DNA from: Ferrimonas sediminum
GTDB taxonomy: Bacteria; Pseudomonadota; Gammaproteobacteria; Enterobacterales; Shewanellaceae
Length of the DNA: 64,000 bases
Direction: 5' to 3'
Assembly (NCBI RefSeq): GCF_900100175.1
Contig: NZ_FNEM01000002.1
Location: forward strand, 124,001-188,000
This document shows, one piece after another, positions 1-7,873 of the stretch. Below the pieces are notes generated by a model. It made no database searches. It saw only the letters and a list, made by a program, of their open reading frames with translations, and had not been told where the DNA came from. How positions within the stretch are numbered: position 1 is the first letter of the stretch; each line of letters starts with the position of its first letter. Position numbers and translations under genes: made by a program.

Positions 1-1019
1 AGTCCCTGGGAAAACACCAGGCCATGGTGAAAATCCACCGAAATCACCAGCACATAGGCCAGGCCCGTCATCACAGCATGGATCAGGTACAACAGGGGGG
101 CCACAAACAGAAAGGCAAACTCCACCGGCTCGGTAACCCCGGTGATGGCGCAGGTCAGCGCCGCCGACAGCATGACGCCGGCGGTCTGGGCCCGCTGTTT
201 GCGATCGGCACAGCGCCAGATAGCCAGTGCCGCTGCCGGCAGTCCCCACACCTTAACCAGATAACCTCCGGCCAGATGACCGGCATTGGGGTCTCCGGCC
301 AGGAAGCGGCCGACTTCTCCCTGAATCAGGTAGCCCCCCGGAGTATTGAAACTGCCCACTTCGTAAAAAAACGGCAAGTTCCAGATGTGGTGCAACCCCA
401 GCGGAATCAGCAATCGCTCCACCAGGCCATAGAGGCTCCAGGCCAGCATCGGCTGCTGATACACCACCCAGTTGGAGAAGTGATCCAGCACCAGGGTCAT
501 CCAGGGCCACAGACTGGCCAGCACCAGCCCCAGACAGATGGCCGCCAGCACATTGGCCAGGGGCACCAGGCGACGGCCGGAAAAGAACCCAAGAAACTCA
601 GGCAAATCAACCCGGTAACAGCGACGGTAGACCCAGGCGGTCAGACCGCCACTGAGCACACCTCCGAGCACCCCGGTGTTGAGTGTCGGCAGTCCCAAAA
701 TGGTGCTGGTTTCCCAGCCATAGTACTGGGCCAGCGCCGACATGGTGGCCAGCATCACCCCGTAGCCGATCACCGCAGACACCGATGCCGAGCCATCCTG
801 GTAGCAAAAGGACAGGGCGATGGCGATGGCGAACAACAGTGGCAACAGATTGAAGATGATGGTGCCGGTTTGCAGCAACAGGCTTTGCACCACTGGATGA
901 AACCAGCCCATGGGGCTGGTTCCCAGGCCCAACAACAGGCCTGCCGCCGGCAGCACCGCCACCGGCACCATCAGGGCCTTACCGACCCGTTGCAATCCTC
1001 GGAACCAGGAGAAGGTCAT
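1..1019 (-). CDS. PTS sugar transporter EIIC domain (glucose/glucosamine family), 3' part cut by window edge
   Basis: Membrane subunit of a phosphotransferase system that moves a sugar across the inner membrane while phosphorylating it. Read on the minus strand from the ATG at 1019, the protein opens with a segment around RVGKALMVPVAVLPAAGLLL, the hallmark N-terminus of the PtsG/NagE/GamP family. Many hydrophobic segments follow, with motifs such as ITGVTEPVEF and FHHGLVFSQG near the cut end. About 339 codons are visible; any EIIB domain would lie beyond base 1. A GGAG Shine-Dalgarno sits about 5 bases before the ATG. The gene starts 10 bases after the yqcA stop codon, so co-transcription with yqcA is possible. 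The exact sugar cannot be told from the visible part. Confidence 0.85.
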   Translation of the reverse strand, partial: MTFSWFRGLQRVGKALMVPVAVLPAAGLLLGLGTSPMGWFHPVVQSLLLQTGTIIFNLLPLLFAIAIALSFCYQDGSASVSAVIGYGVMLATMSALAQYYGWETSTILGLPTLNTGVLGGVLSGGLTAWVYRRCYRVDLPEFLGFFSGRRLVPLANVLAAICLGLVLASLWPWMTLVLDHFSNWVVYQQPMLAWSLYGLVERLLIPLGLHHIWNLPFFYEVGSFNTPGGYLIQGEVGRFLAGDPNAGHLAGGYLVKVWGLPAAALAIWRCADRKQRAQTAGVMLSAALTCAITGVTEPVEFAFLFVAPLLYLIHAVMTGLAYVLVISVDFHHGLVFSQG

Positions 1020-1029
1020 AGCGCTCCAC

Positions 1030-1500
1030 TCAGGCCTGGGACAACGCCAACGTCAGCGCCGCCTGCCAGGTGTCCACCCAAGCCACGGCGGCATGTTCCG
1101 GCTCGAAGGTGTCACAGGCATCAATGGTCAACATGTCACCGATACGCGACGCGGTCAGCTGCTGCAGCAGGGCATCAAACTTCCGGCCTCCGCCACAGAA
1201 GGTGTCGCCATAGCTGGAATCCCCCAGGGCAATGACCCCGTAATGAAGATGAGGGATCAGTGGAAACCGGTCATTAAGAGAGGTAAACAGAGGCAGGATG
1301 TTGTCCGGCAAATCGCCGCTGCCGGTGGTGGAGGTGATCACCAGCCAGGCGTCACCGTCCTCGGCCAGCAGCTCATCGGCACTCTGGGCAGTGCTGATGC
1401 TGGCCGCGTGCCCCTGTGCCATCAGGGTCTGGCACACCTGCTCTGCGGTATACTCAGCACCACCATAGACAGAACCAACCAATACGCTAATCTTAGCCAT
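1030..1500 (-). CDS. yqcA: YqcA family flavodoxin (FMN electron carrier)
   Basis: Small cytoplasmic flavodoxin of the MioC/YqcA type, 156 residues. The N-terminal FMN-phosphate loop is recognisable as VLVGSVYGGAEYTAEQV, followed by the flavin-binding stretches TSTTGSGDLPDN and YGVIALGDSSYGDTF. I chose the ATG at 1500, because the protein then starts MAKISVLVGS as in the family and a GGGTG-type ribosome site precedes it. A longer frame upstream adds 38 residues with no family match. truC lies 200 bases upstream on the same strand, the order known from E. coli (yqcC-truC-yqcA). The redox partner of YqcA is not established. Confidence 0.9.
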   Translation of the reverse strand: MAKISVLVGSVYGGAEYTAEQVCQTLMAQGHAASISTAQSADELLAEDGDAWLVITSTTGSGDLPDNILPLFTSLNDRFPLIPHLHYGVIALGDSSYGDTFCGGGRKFDALLQQLTASRIGDMLTIDACDTFEPEHAAVAWVDTWQAALTLALSQA

Positions 1501-1699
1501 TCCCAAACACCCTGTTAACGACTTGATAAATTCACATTTCCACCTTACTGTAAGGACCGTAAAGGCGCAACAACCGCTAACTCGGAGGCAGGATGCAGTA
1601 CCGTCAGCGAACACGCCGGCTACACCATAAGGTCCACATCAAGCGGCAACGGGTGCGCCGCATCAGTTACTTTACCCAAAGCCATACTGAAGACTCGCT

Positions 1700-2467
1700 T
1701 CAGCTCCCTAAGGCGGCACCGTCACGATTCAACAGCTGATAATCAGACTGATGCTGTGACCAGCCAAACGCCTCAAACAGCTGCAACCACTCTACTTCCA
1801 GCTCAGTTTCCAGAGCCACCACCTCCTGCGTCACCGGATGGGTAAAGGAGAGCGTTTTGGCAATCAGCCACAGCCTCTGCAGCCCGAAGTGATCCCGATA
1901 AAATTTGTTATGGCGGCCGTCACCGTGGCTGGTGTCACCGATGATGGGGTGGCGCAGGTGGGCCATGTGCCGACGTAACTGATGCTTACGCCCGGTCAAG
2001 GGCTTCATCTCCACCAGTGAGTAGCGACAACTGTCGTAACGCCCCACCGGGAACGGCAGTTCCACTCGGTTCAGCGGCCGATAATCGGTGATCGCCTCCT
2101 GGGCCTCTTTGTCCTGACTGGCCCGGGAGTCGGCAATCTTATCCAGCTCCTCTTTCAACGGGTAGTCGAGATGACCCGCCTCATCAACGTAACCCCGCAC
2201 CAACGCCAGGTAGCGTTTATCGATGCCACGCTCGGCAAACTGTGGCTGCATCACCCGAGCCACCTCCGCCGACTTGGCAAAGATCAGAATTCCGGAAGTC
2301 GGCCGATCCAACCGATGCAATGGAAATACGTGGCAACCGACCATATCCCGCACCATCTGCATGGCAAACTCGGTCTCTTTGCGCGCCAGGTAGCTGCGAT
2401 GCACCAGCAGCCCTGAAGGCTTGTGCACGGCCACGATGTGCTCGTCTTCAAACAAAATGTTAATCAT
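1700..2467 (-). CDS. truC: tRNA pseudouridine(65) synthase TruC
   Basis: RluA-family pseudouridine synthase of 255 residues, close to the 260 of E. coli TruC, which modifies U65 in certain tRNAs. The catalytic motif HRLDRPTSG is present with the nucleophilic aspartate at residue 54. The C-terminal signatures TGRKHQLRRHMAHLRHPIIG and HFGLQRLWLIA match the family. The 3' neighbour is yqcA. In enterobacteria the 5' neighbour is yqcC, but here a divergently oriented DUF5692 gene lies between truC and yqcC. No motif is missing. Confidence 0.95.
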   Translation of the reverse strand: MINILFEDEHIVAVHKPSGLLVHRSYLARKETEFAMQMVRDMVGCHVFPLHRLDRPTSGILIFAKSAEVARVMQPQFAERGIDKRYLALVRGYVDEAGHLDYPLKEELDKIADSRASQDKEAQEAITDYRPLNRVELPFPVGRYDSCRYSLVEMKPLTGRKHQLRRHMAHLRHPIIGDTSHGDGRHNKFYRDHFGLQRLWLIAKTLSFTHPVTQEVVALETELEVEWLQLFEAFGWSQHQSDYQLLNRDGAALGS

Positions 2468-3022
2468 GGAGTTCCGCTGAATCTGCTGTTAAAAACCACG
2501 CTCACCACAGAGCGGCGGTAAAAGGTACCAGATTTCGCCGGCTTTGGCCTCTGCGGCTTTTGCCCGGACGTGGGCAACACTCCACCACCGATGCCCCCGC
2601 GGGTGGTGGTATCGAAGCTGCGACGGACAACGGTGAGAGCTGAGTCACACTGGATAAACTCGGACCTCGAAAAATAGAGCATTTACTCTATATTTATTAA
2701 AAAATTGATGTAAGACAAGAAAACGGAGTCTATTAAGGCGTAGTTTAAATATGAAGCATTGGTGGTTTGATAACTGAATAAGTCGATATAAAGGTTAGCG
2801 TAACGAAATTATATTAGTGATATTTAAGCAATCACCTTTCTGGCCTTGCCGGGAAAAAATACAATAGTTAAATTCGATAGGTTGACTGTCGCAGGTAACT
2901 CTGTGCCCACAATTTATTTAATCTAAAAGTATTCAGCACTCTATTCTGAATACCCGCTTGTGGATGACGTACAGGGCCATCACCAGGCCAGCATCAATTA
3001 TTATAAATGGAGATAGTGTATT
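2468..3022. other. 555-bp intergenic region, AT-rich in its right half
   Basis: No convincing gene. The left part (to about 2680) is GC-rich and can form a hairpin (CCACCAC near 2582, GGTGGTGG near 2602). The right part (2690-3020) is clearly more AT-rich than the surroundings and carries the promoter region of the DUF5692 gene. The 72-codon minus-strand frame at 2464-2682 has no family features and is not called. The shift in composition agrees with later insertion of the DUF5692 segment between truC and yqcC. Confidence 0.5.
2929..2953. promoter_or_regulatory. Inverted repeat upstream of the DUF5692 gene
   Basis: Perfect 8-bp arms GTATTCAG and CTGAATAC separated by 9 bases, about 70 bases before the DUF5692 start codon. 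Position and symmetry fit an operator, or a small hairpin in the leader. No regulator gene is adjacent, so the binder is unknown. Confidence 0.35.
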
Positions 3023-3958
3023 ATGGGTTTCTTTTACGAAGTCCCTGGACTCATGGGCTGGGCCATCGGCCTGGGCGTACTCATCGCCCTGATGGCTTTC
3101 AATGAATTCGGTCGTACCACCATGTGGGGCGGCATCCTGCTGTACCTGATCATGCCCATCGGACTGACCATATTTGTATGGCCTACCACCGCCGCACCGG
3201 GTAACGAATACGGCACCGGCAACTGGTTCAACTGGGTAAAAACCTATTCTGCTCTGGCCGGATGCCTTGGATTTATGGCAATACGCTACAGTCCAAAATT
3301 AGCAAAAAACAAATATGCTCTGGCATTCCCAGCCTTTATTCTTGCGTTAAATATTTTTGAAGCTTGTCTGCGTGACTTCCAGGTATACAGTTATGGAGCC
3401 TGGGATGGACAAGTTATCGATAACCTATGGTTAATGTCCGGTTCATGGAACATCATGAATGGCATCGCCGGCCTGCTTAATATCATCACCATCTGCGGCT
3501 GGACCGGCATTATGATCTCCAAGGACAAATCAAAAGATATGGTTTGGCCCGATATGATCTGGCCTTGGATCATCGCCTACGACCTGTGGAATTTTGCCTA
3601 CACCTACAACTGCATTACTGATCACTCATTCTATTGCGGCGTCATCTTATTACTGTCCTGCACCATTCCGGCCTTCTTCATCAAGAAAGGCGCCTGGCTG
3701 CAACACCGTGCCGCCACCCTGGCGCTGTGGATCATGTTTGTGATGTCCGTGCCCTCCTTCGCGGATCGCATTGCACCGGTACCGGCCACCCGGGATCCTG
3801 ACGCCTTCTTCGCCGCCAGCTTCGTCGCCCTGGCCGCCAACGTGGCGCTGTTTGTCTACCAGTTCTACAAGATTCGCAAGCACAAACTGAACCCGCTGAA
3901 AGACGAGATCTTCTCCGATACCGCCCCATACAAGCTGGTGGTTGAAGAGAATCGATAG
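3023..3958 (+). CDS. DUF5692 family integral membrane protein
   Basis: 311-residue protein made almost entirely of hydrophobic segments (about nine predicted membrane spans) rich in Trp and Tyr, ending in a charged cytoplasmic tail (KIRKHKLNPLKDEIF...). It resembles the uncharacterised DUF5692 family; no function is known. The ATG at 3023 follows a GGAGA ribosome site in an AT-rich leader. It is transcribed against the flanking truC and yqcC genes, has its own leader with an inverted repeat at 2929-2953, and ends in a strong terminator at 3985-4019. It therefore looks like a self-contained unit inserted into a conserved minus-strand gene run. DUF5692 is a recognition from memory and not a search result. 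Confidence 0.75.
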   Translation: MGFFYEVPGLMGWAIGLGVLIALMAFNEFGRTTMWGGILLYLIMPIGLTIFVWPTTAAPGNEYGTGNWFNWVKTYSALAGCLGFMAIRYSPKLAKNKYALAFPAFILALNIFEACLRDFQVYSYGAWDGQVIDNLWLMSGSWNIMNGIAGLLNIITICGWTGIMISKDKSKDMVWPDMIWPWIIAYDLWNFAYTYNCITDHSFYCGVILLLSCTIPAFFIKKGAWLQHRAATLALWIMFVMSVPSFADRIAPVPATRDPDAFFAASFVALAANVALFVYQFYKIRKHKLNPLKDEIFSDTAPYKLVVEENR

Positions 3959-3984
3959 TTCATCACCCTGCAATACCCTTAATC

Positions 3985-4019
3985 GGCACGGTATGGCGAC
4001 GCCATACCGTGCCTTTTTT
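3985..4019 (+). terminator. Rho-independent terminator after the DUF5692 gene
   Basis: A 13-bp perfect stem (GGCACGGTATGGC at 3985-3997, GCCATACCGTGCC at 4001-4013) with a 3-base loop, followed by six T. It separates the plus-strand DUF5692 gene from the convergent yqcC gene. Confidence 0.92.
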
Positions 4020-4034
4020 AGGCACTTCAGAGAT

Positions 4035-4361
4035 TCAGCGGCGGCCATCTGCCGAGCTGAGCACCGCATCCAGCTGGGCAATGGCCGCCACCAGTGCCGG
4101 CTGAGCATCACCGAACGTCTCTTCGGCCATCGGTGCCACCGACACCCGGGTCGGCAATGGCTGGCCAGCCTCCAGCAGCGCCTGCAGCTTGGGCAGGTAG
4201 ATAAACTGCAACCATTGCGGTAGAGACAGGGTATCAACGGCGAAGGGCTGGGTACTGGCCAGCGCTTCCGCAGACACCGGCGTCTTCTGCCACAGCTGCG
4301 CTTGCTGCAGGGCCTGTTGCAATCTCAGCAGCCCGTGCTGCACCTCATTCTCGCGGCTCAT
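4035..4361 (-). CDS. yqcC: YqcC family protein (DUF446)
   Basis: 108-residue soluble helical protein of the YqcC/DUF446 family (E. coli YqcC is 109 residues). Recognisable segments are STQPFAVDTLSLPQWLQFIYLPKLQALLEAGQPLP and the closing aspartate-rich helix LDAVLSSADGRR. The function is unknown; in E. coli the gene lies between csrB and truC. Here it is separated from truC by the DUF5692 insertion and from csrB by the plus-strand DUF3549-DUF3301 pair. It shares a 110-base divergent promoter region with the DUF3549 gene. Confidence 0.88.
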   Translation of the reverse strand: MSRENEVQHGLLRLQQALQQAQLWQKTPVSAEALASTQPFAVDTLSLPQWLQFIYLPKLQALLEAGQPLPTRVSVAPMAEETFGDAQPALVAAIAQLDAVLSSADGRR

Positions 4362-4395
4362 CTCTCACTCCAGGGGAACAAATGGGGCCAAATCA

Positions 4396-4424
4396 TACCA
4401 TCGGGACAGCCTTGGCCCTATAAT
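4396..4424 (+). promoter_or_regulatory. Candidate promoter for the DUF3549-DUF3301 pair
   Basis: A perfect TATAAT -10 box at 4419-4424 in the divergent region between yqcC and the DUF3549 gene, about 50 bases before its start codon. The matching -35 position is weak. Called on the -10 box and its place alone. Confidence 0.4.
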
Positions 4425-4472
4425 ACGCGGCTAGTTTGCACAGCGATTCGTGCCTCAGACAAGCGACAATCA

Positions 4473-5495
4473 ATGACCATGGAAAACATCAATACTCTGC
4501 ATCAGTTCCTGCAAGCCGCCGGAGTTCAGTATCAGGTCTTCGATATGGGCCGCCGCGTCACGCCCATCGATCCCATCGAGTTTGCGCAGATCGAAGCGAT
4601 GACCACCCCCTACCCCTACCCCAGAAACGGCCACGCCTGGCTGGGTATCCTGTTCTGGAATCCGCAAGAGTCGCAGGAGCACTTTATCTGGTTCCTGAAG
4701 TTGCCGGTGGACGAGCAGGGGCTGCTCAACCCCGCCGCCCGCAGCCAGTTTTTGCAAACCGTAGTGGACGGGCTGGGACGGGACCCTACCGCCCCAATGA
4801 CCGAAACGCAGCAAGAGGGGCTCAAAAGCAACCCCTTCATCTTTGCACCGGGTCAGGAAAAACTGGCGGTGTTCCACGCCCGAGTAAACCTGCAACTGGC
4901 CCGGCCGGCCTCCATCTATTTTGAGCACTGCCAAAGTTACCTCAAGGGACAGATGGGCTGGGACAACTGGCAACAGGTCGGGCTACAGGGGCTGGCTGAT
5001 ATTCTGGCCCGGCTCACCGAGTCGCAAGCCAGGCAGGAACTGCCCGTCGCCATCGGTCAGATGCCACCACAGCCACTGGCTGCACTGGCCTCGGTGGCAG
5101 AGAACTTTCCCTGTGGCGATGAGATGGCCGCCGCCTGGCTGCAATTGATGCAGGAGGGGAGCAATGATGCCATCAACCAGATGGCATTGCGGGGCCTGGC
5201 GGGCGCCGACAAGGCGTTGGCCAAAGCCATCGATCTGGCTCTGCCCCACGCCAGCGCCGATACCCTGGTGGTGATCGCCGCTCGTTGCTGGGGCCCCCTG
5301 TCCCAACCGCAGCGCATGATGGCCTATTTGGAACGACTGGCGACCGAGGACAAAGAACTGTTCATTGCCCTTTACTCAGACCTGGTTTCCATGCCAAGTT
5401 TACGGCAACAGGTATTGACCGCCATTCGCACCCCTCAGCGTTCGACGCAGTTGGCTGCCGCCATCGGTCATCTCATGCAACTAGTCAGGACCTAA
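4473..5495 (+). CDS. DUF3549 family protein
   Basis: 340-residue soluble protein of the DUF3549 family, found in Shewanella, Vibrio and relatives near yqcC/truC. The N-terminal half has the family stretch LHQFLQAAGVQYQVFDMGRR and a conserved GILFWNP...HFIWFLKLPVDEQGLL region. The C-terminal half is helical and repeat-like, possibly an armadillo/HEAT-type solenoid. Function is unknown. The start could be 4473 or the ATG two codons later; the longer in-frame extension upstream overlaps the yqcC leader and lacks family similarity. The DUF3301 gene follows after 3 bases, so the two form an operon. Confidence 0.85.
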   Translation: MTMENINTLHQFLQAAGVQYQVFDMGRRVTPIDPIEFAQIEAMTTPYPYPRNGHAWLGILFWNPQESQEHFIWFLKLPVDEQGLLNPAARSQFLQTVVDGLGRDPTAPMTETQQEGLKSNPFIFAPGQEKLAVFHARVNLQLARPASIYFEHCQSYLKGQMGWDNWQQVGLQGLADILARLTESQARQELPVAIGQMPPQPLAALASVAENFPCGDEMAAAWLQLMQEGSNDAINQMALRGLAGADKALAKAIDLALPHASADTLVVIAARCWGPLSQPQRMMAYLERLATEDKELFIALYSDLVSMPSLRQQVLTAIRTPQRSTQLAAAIGHLMQLVRT

Positions 5496-5498
5496 CCA

Positions 5499-5918
5499 AT
5501 GCTAAATCTCACCGATCTCATTCTCGGACTGCTGGTCTGCGGCATTGCGGCCGTGTTCTGGCAGCTCAGGCAGATCTCTGAAATTGCGGAATTTCACGTA
5601 AAACGGGTGTGCCAGAAGCGGCGACTGCAGTGGGTCAGCACCGCTCGGGTTCAGGCCAGACTCGGCTTCATCCCGGGCCAGGGGCTGGGATGGAATACCC
5701 GCTATCAATGCGAGTTTTCTACCGATGGCATCAACCGCCTGCACGCCATTGTGGTGCTCAGTGGCAAAAAACTGAAAGATGTCGAGATGCCCCTGTACCC
5801 GGAACCGGAGTGGCAGCAAGCCCCGGAAAGCAAGGGACGCATCGGTGGGTGCGGCGGCGGCGGCGGTGCCAGCAGTTGCTCCCCCCGATCCGGAGGCTGC
5901 TCCAGCGGCTGCAAGTAA
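5499..5918 (+). CDS. DUF3301 family membrane-anchored protein with Cys/Gly-rich tail
   Basis: 139-residue protein with one N-terminal membrane helix (LTDLILGLLVCGIAAVFW), a soluble DUF3301 domain (FHVKRVCQKRRLQ..., ARLGFIPG, YQCEFSTDG) and a C-terminal tail of about 25 residues made mostly of Gly, Ser and Cys. Four of the tail cysteines could bind metal. The family is uncharacterised. It is the second gene of a pair with DUF3549 and is followed by a terminator. The tail is low in complexity, but its reading frame is closed and its codon use ordinary. Confidence 0.83.
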   Translation: MLNLTDLILGLLVCGIAAVFWQLRQISEIAEFHVKRVCQKRRLQWVSTARVQARLGFIPGQGLGWNTRYQCEFSTDGINRLHAIVVLSGKKLKDVEMPLYPEPEWQQAPESKGRIGGCGGGGGASSCSPRSGGCSSGCK

Positions 5919-5938
5919 CACCCTGTTGCACAGACAAA

Positions 5939-5960
5939 CCACCGCCCGCGGTGGTTTTTT
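5939..5960 (+). terminator. Terminator after the DUF3301 gene
   Basis: Stem CCACCGC (5939-5945) and GCGGTGG (5948-5954) followed by TTTTTT, 20 bases after the DUF3301 stop codon. Confidence 0.85.
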
Positions 5961-6030
5961 ATTGCCGTAACGCCCAGTCGTAACTAAGGCGGCGGCACGC
6001 CGCGAGCCGAACCACCCCACCGGTGGACAC

Positions 6031-6057
6031 AAAAAAGCCTGGCGTCAGGGCCAGGCT
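6031..6057 (-). terminator. Minus-strand terminator downstream of csrB
   Basis: On the minus strand the stem AGCCTGGC...GCCAGGCT (6-base loop) is followed by six T (A run 6031-6036 on the plus strand). It lies about 45 bases past the csrB 3' hairpin. It is either a back-up terminator or the true end of a slightly longer csrB transcript. Confidence 0.8.
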
Positions 6058-6089
6058 GTTTGTGACTTGCCGGTGTTCACACCCACAAG

Positions 6090-6457
6090 CAGAAATAGAA
6101 CGGGGCGCCACGAGTGCGCCCCTAGATATTACACGCTAAGCAATCCTGCTATAATTGGTGCTCCCTGCATCATCCTTGCGTACTGCTGCTTCCTGCGATC
6201 TTCCTTGCGCTGATCCTTCAGCTTCCCTGTACTACTGTACTGTCATCCTTAACACGATAACATCCTGTTATCGAACTCATCTCCATCCTGGAGGTGTCCT
6301 GTTCCATCCATGGGAATCTGCAATCCTGGCAGAGTAAGCGCCCTTCTCAAGTCTCACCATCCTAGTGATGTCTGATCCGTTTGCTTTCACCGAACTCGTG
6401 TATGGCAACCTCCTGTCACGCATCACTAATTCAGTTCCTAGCCGTTTCCCTTGGCAC
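6090..6457 (-). ncRNA. csrB: CsrB-type small RNA that sequesters CsrA
   Basis: CsrB-type RNAs titrate the RNA-binding regulator CsrA by offering many GGA motifs in hairpin loops. On the minus strand this interval has about 20 GGA motifs, more than a dozen as AGGA, many framed by short stems: GCTGA-TCCT-TCAGC, GATAAC-ATCCT-GTTATC, CTCC-ATCCT-GGAG and TCAC-CATCCTA-GTGA (plus-strand view). The minus-strand stretch ACCTCCAGGATGGAGATGAG closely matches E. coli CsrB as I remember it. The 3' end is a hairpin (GGGGCGC/GCGCCCC, 6102-6122) followed by a moderate U tract. Length is about 368 nt, the same as E. coli. The E. coli order is also kept: csrB lies between syd and yqcC. The 5' end is set from a weak TAGACT -10 box at 6464-6469 and may be off by some bases; the 3' end could extend to 6031. 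Confidence 0.88.
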
Positions 6458-6630
6458 AACTAAAGTCTACTCAGATCACAGAACTAAACAAGGCATTTTC
6501 GCACCATACCAAAGCCGAAAATCACGATTACAGATTTCGAAAGTCTGGCCAGAAACAAATAAAAATCAAACACCTACAAAAAAACACCCGTTCAAACCCA
6601 GGCATCGCTCGCCCTATTCTCCTACACGCT

Positions 6631-6648
6631 TGTAAGAGATCTCGCACA
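6631..6648. promoter_or_regulatory. UvrY/GacA upstream activating site for csrB
   Basis: TGTAAGAGATCTCGCACA, an imperfect 18-bp palindrome about 175 bases upstream of the csrB start. Its reverse complement differs by one base from the UvrY box TGTGAGAGATCTCTTACA of E. coli csrB (as I recall it). It implies control by the BarA-UvrY two-component system. It lies 7 bases past the stop codon of the neighbouring acetyltransferase gene. Confidence 0.8.
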
Positions 6649-6655
6649 AAGGCGA

Positions 6656-7300
6656 TCAGCAAGACCGGGCTAATTCACCCTGACTCTCTTTAGTGCAATA
6701 CATTAATTGGCCAGTTACGTCGGCCACCGTCACTTTCTGAAGTCGCTTAAAGCCTTTTTGTTCAAATAGACTTTCATGTTCCTGCTGGGACACAAATACC
6801 GCCAATCCATCCACCTCATGATCGGCCATCAATTCGGTCAGCGACTGAACCAACTGCGCCCCCAAGCCTTTGCGCTGATACTGTGGGTGAACCGCAATGA
6901 GCTGCAACAACCAATAGTTATCGGTCGGTAGCAGCCGCTTCAATTCGTCTTCACGCTCAATCCAGTTGCGGGTCGGAGCCCACCCCGTACCAAGCGCCAT
7001 TTTCAGGCGCCAATACCAGTAGCGGCTCTCGCCCTGGGGGTACTCTTTATCCACCACACAGGCGACCCCCACCAGCACATCTTCAAGATAAAACCCAATC
7101 ACCTTCTGCTGATGGTGCCACAGCTCATTCAACTCTTCGCGCATGGCGGCCCGCAGCTTCTGGCCGTAGCTTTGTCGGCCAAAGGCCTGCTGAAAAAACA
7201 GGTCATCGTGGTAGGCGTTATACAACAGTGACGCCGCCACCCTTAACTCTTCCGCCGTCAGATACACCGCTTTAACGGTGTTCACTTGCTCACCCGGCAT
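6656..7300 (-). CDS. GNAT family N-acetyltransferase
   Basis: 214-residue acetyltransferase. The C-terminal half carries the GNAT core: a strand YWLLQLIAVHPQYQRKGLG, where QYQRKGLG is the acetyl-CoA pyrophosphate-binding loop, followed by a helix and the strand/helix ending FVSQQEHESLFEQKGF. The substrate is unknown. I chose the ATG at 7300, preceded by GGGAGAGGA, in place of an ATG 18 codons upstream that has no ribosome site. The stop codon is next to the UvrY box of csrB, so this gene is read toward csrB on the same strand. Confidence 0.82.
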   Translation of the reverse strand: MPGEQVNTVKAVYLTAEELRVAASLLYNAYHDDLFFQQAFGRQSYGQKLRAAMREELNELWHHQQKVIGFYLEDVLVGVACVVDKEYPQGESRYWYWRLKMALGTGWAPTRNWIEREDELKRLLPTDNYWLLQLIAVHPQYQRKGLGAQLVQSLTELMADHEVDGLAVFVSQQEHESLFEQKGFKRLQKVTVADVTGQLMYCTKESQGELARSC

Positions 7301-7582
7301 CCATCCTCTCCCAACAAATGCACCATCGTTCACCTTGGCCCCTACTCCGAACAATGCCCTGACAGGCCACGCCTCGAATCGTCGACTCCAGGACAGGAGT
7401 AAAGAGCACCTATGACTCTACTAGTTATAAACTTCCCTTTGATAACACAAGATGAGGGATTCGGATACCCCAACCAAAGCACGAGTGAGTGCGGGTGACG
7501 ACAATTTAGCGGGCCGATGCTCCCCGCAGGCGGTTTTTGCCAGCTACACTTCATCCCAGAGCGATTGCCGGAGCCGTTGACC

Positions 7583-7813
7583 ATGGACACCACTCAAGCC
7601 ACCCTGCCCCACCTGTTTGAGCAACTGGGACTGCCCAGCAGCGAGCAGGCCATCAACCAGTTTATTCAGTCCCATCCCCTGAACCAAGCGACGCCACTGG
7701 AGCGGGCACCGTTCTGGACCGCCGCCCAGTCGAGCTTTTTGAGTGAGGAGCGCCATCGCGATGCCCAGTGGAGTGAGGTGATCGATACCCTGGATACCCT
7801 GTTGCACAAATAG
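7583..7813 (+). CDS. DUF2789 family protein
   Basis: 76-residue acidic, helical protein (HLFEQLGLPSSEQAINQFIQSH..., APFWTAAQSSFLSEE..., DAQWSEVIDTLDTLLHK) of the DUF2789 family, common in Pseudomonas, Vibrio and Shewanella. Function is unknown. The ATG at 7583 fits the usual family length; an in-frame upstream ATG would add 22 residues unlike the family. It stands alone, divergent from the acetyltransferase gene and convergent with the DUF3192 lipoprotein gene. Confidence 0.82.
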   Translation: MDTTQATLPHLFEQLGLPSSEQAINQFIQSHPLNQATPLERAPFWTAAQSSFLSEERHRDAQWSEVIDTLDTLLHK

Positions 7814-7873
7814 CGTCGCACAACGACAGGCGCCGGCACAGGGCCGGCGCAACTTAGGAGTAACGGACGCCGC

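Noticed and set aside
2464-2682. 72-codon minus-strand frame upstream of truC
   Set aside because: No family features and no ribosome site; it would run through a hairpin in intergenic DNA.
6381-6693. 80-84-codon plus-strand frames over the csrB promoter region
   Set aside because: They cross the csrB start region and UvrY box, have no ribosome sites and low-complexity translations.
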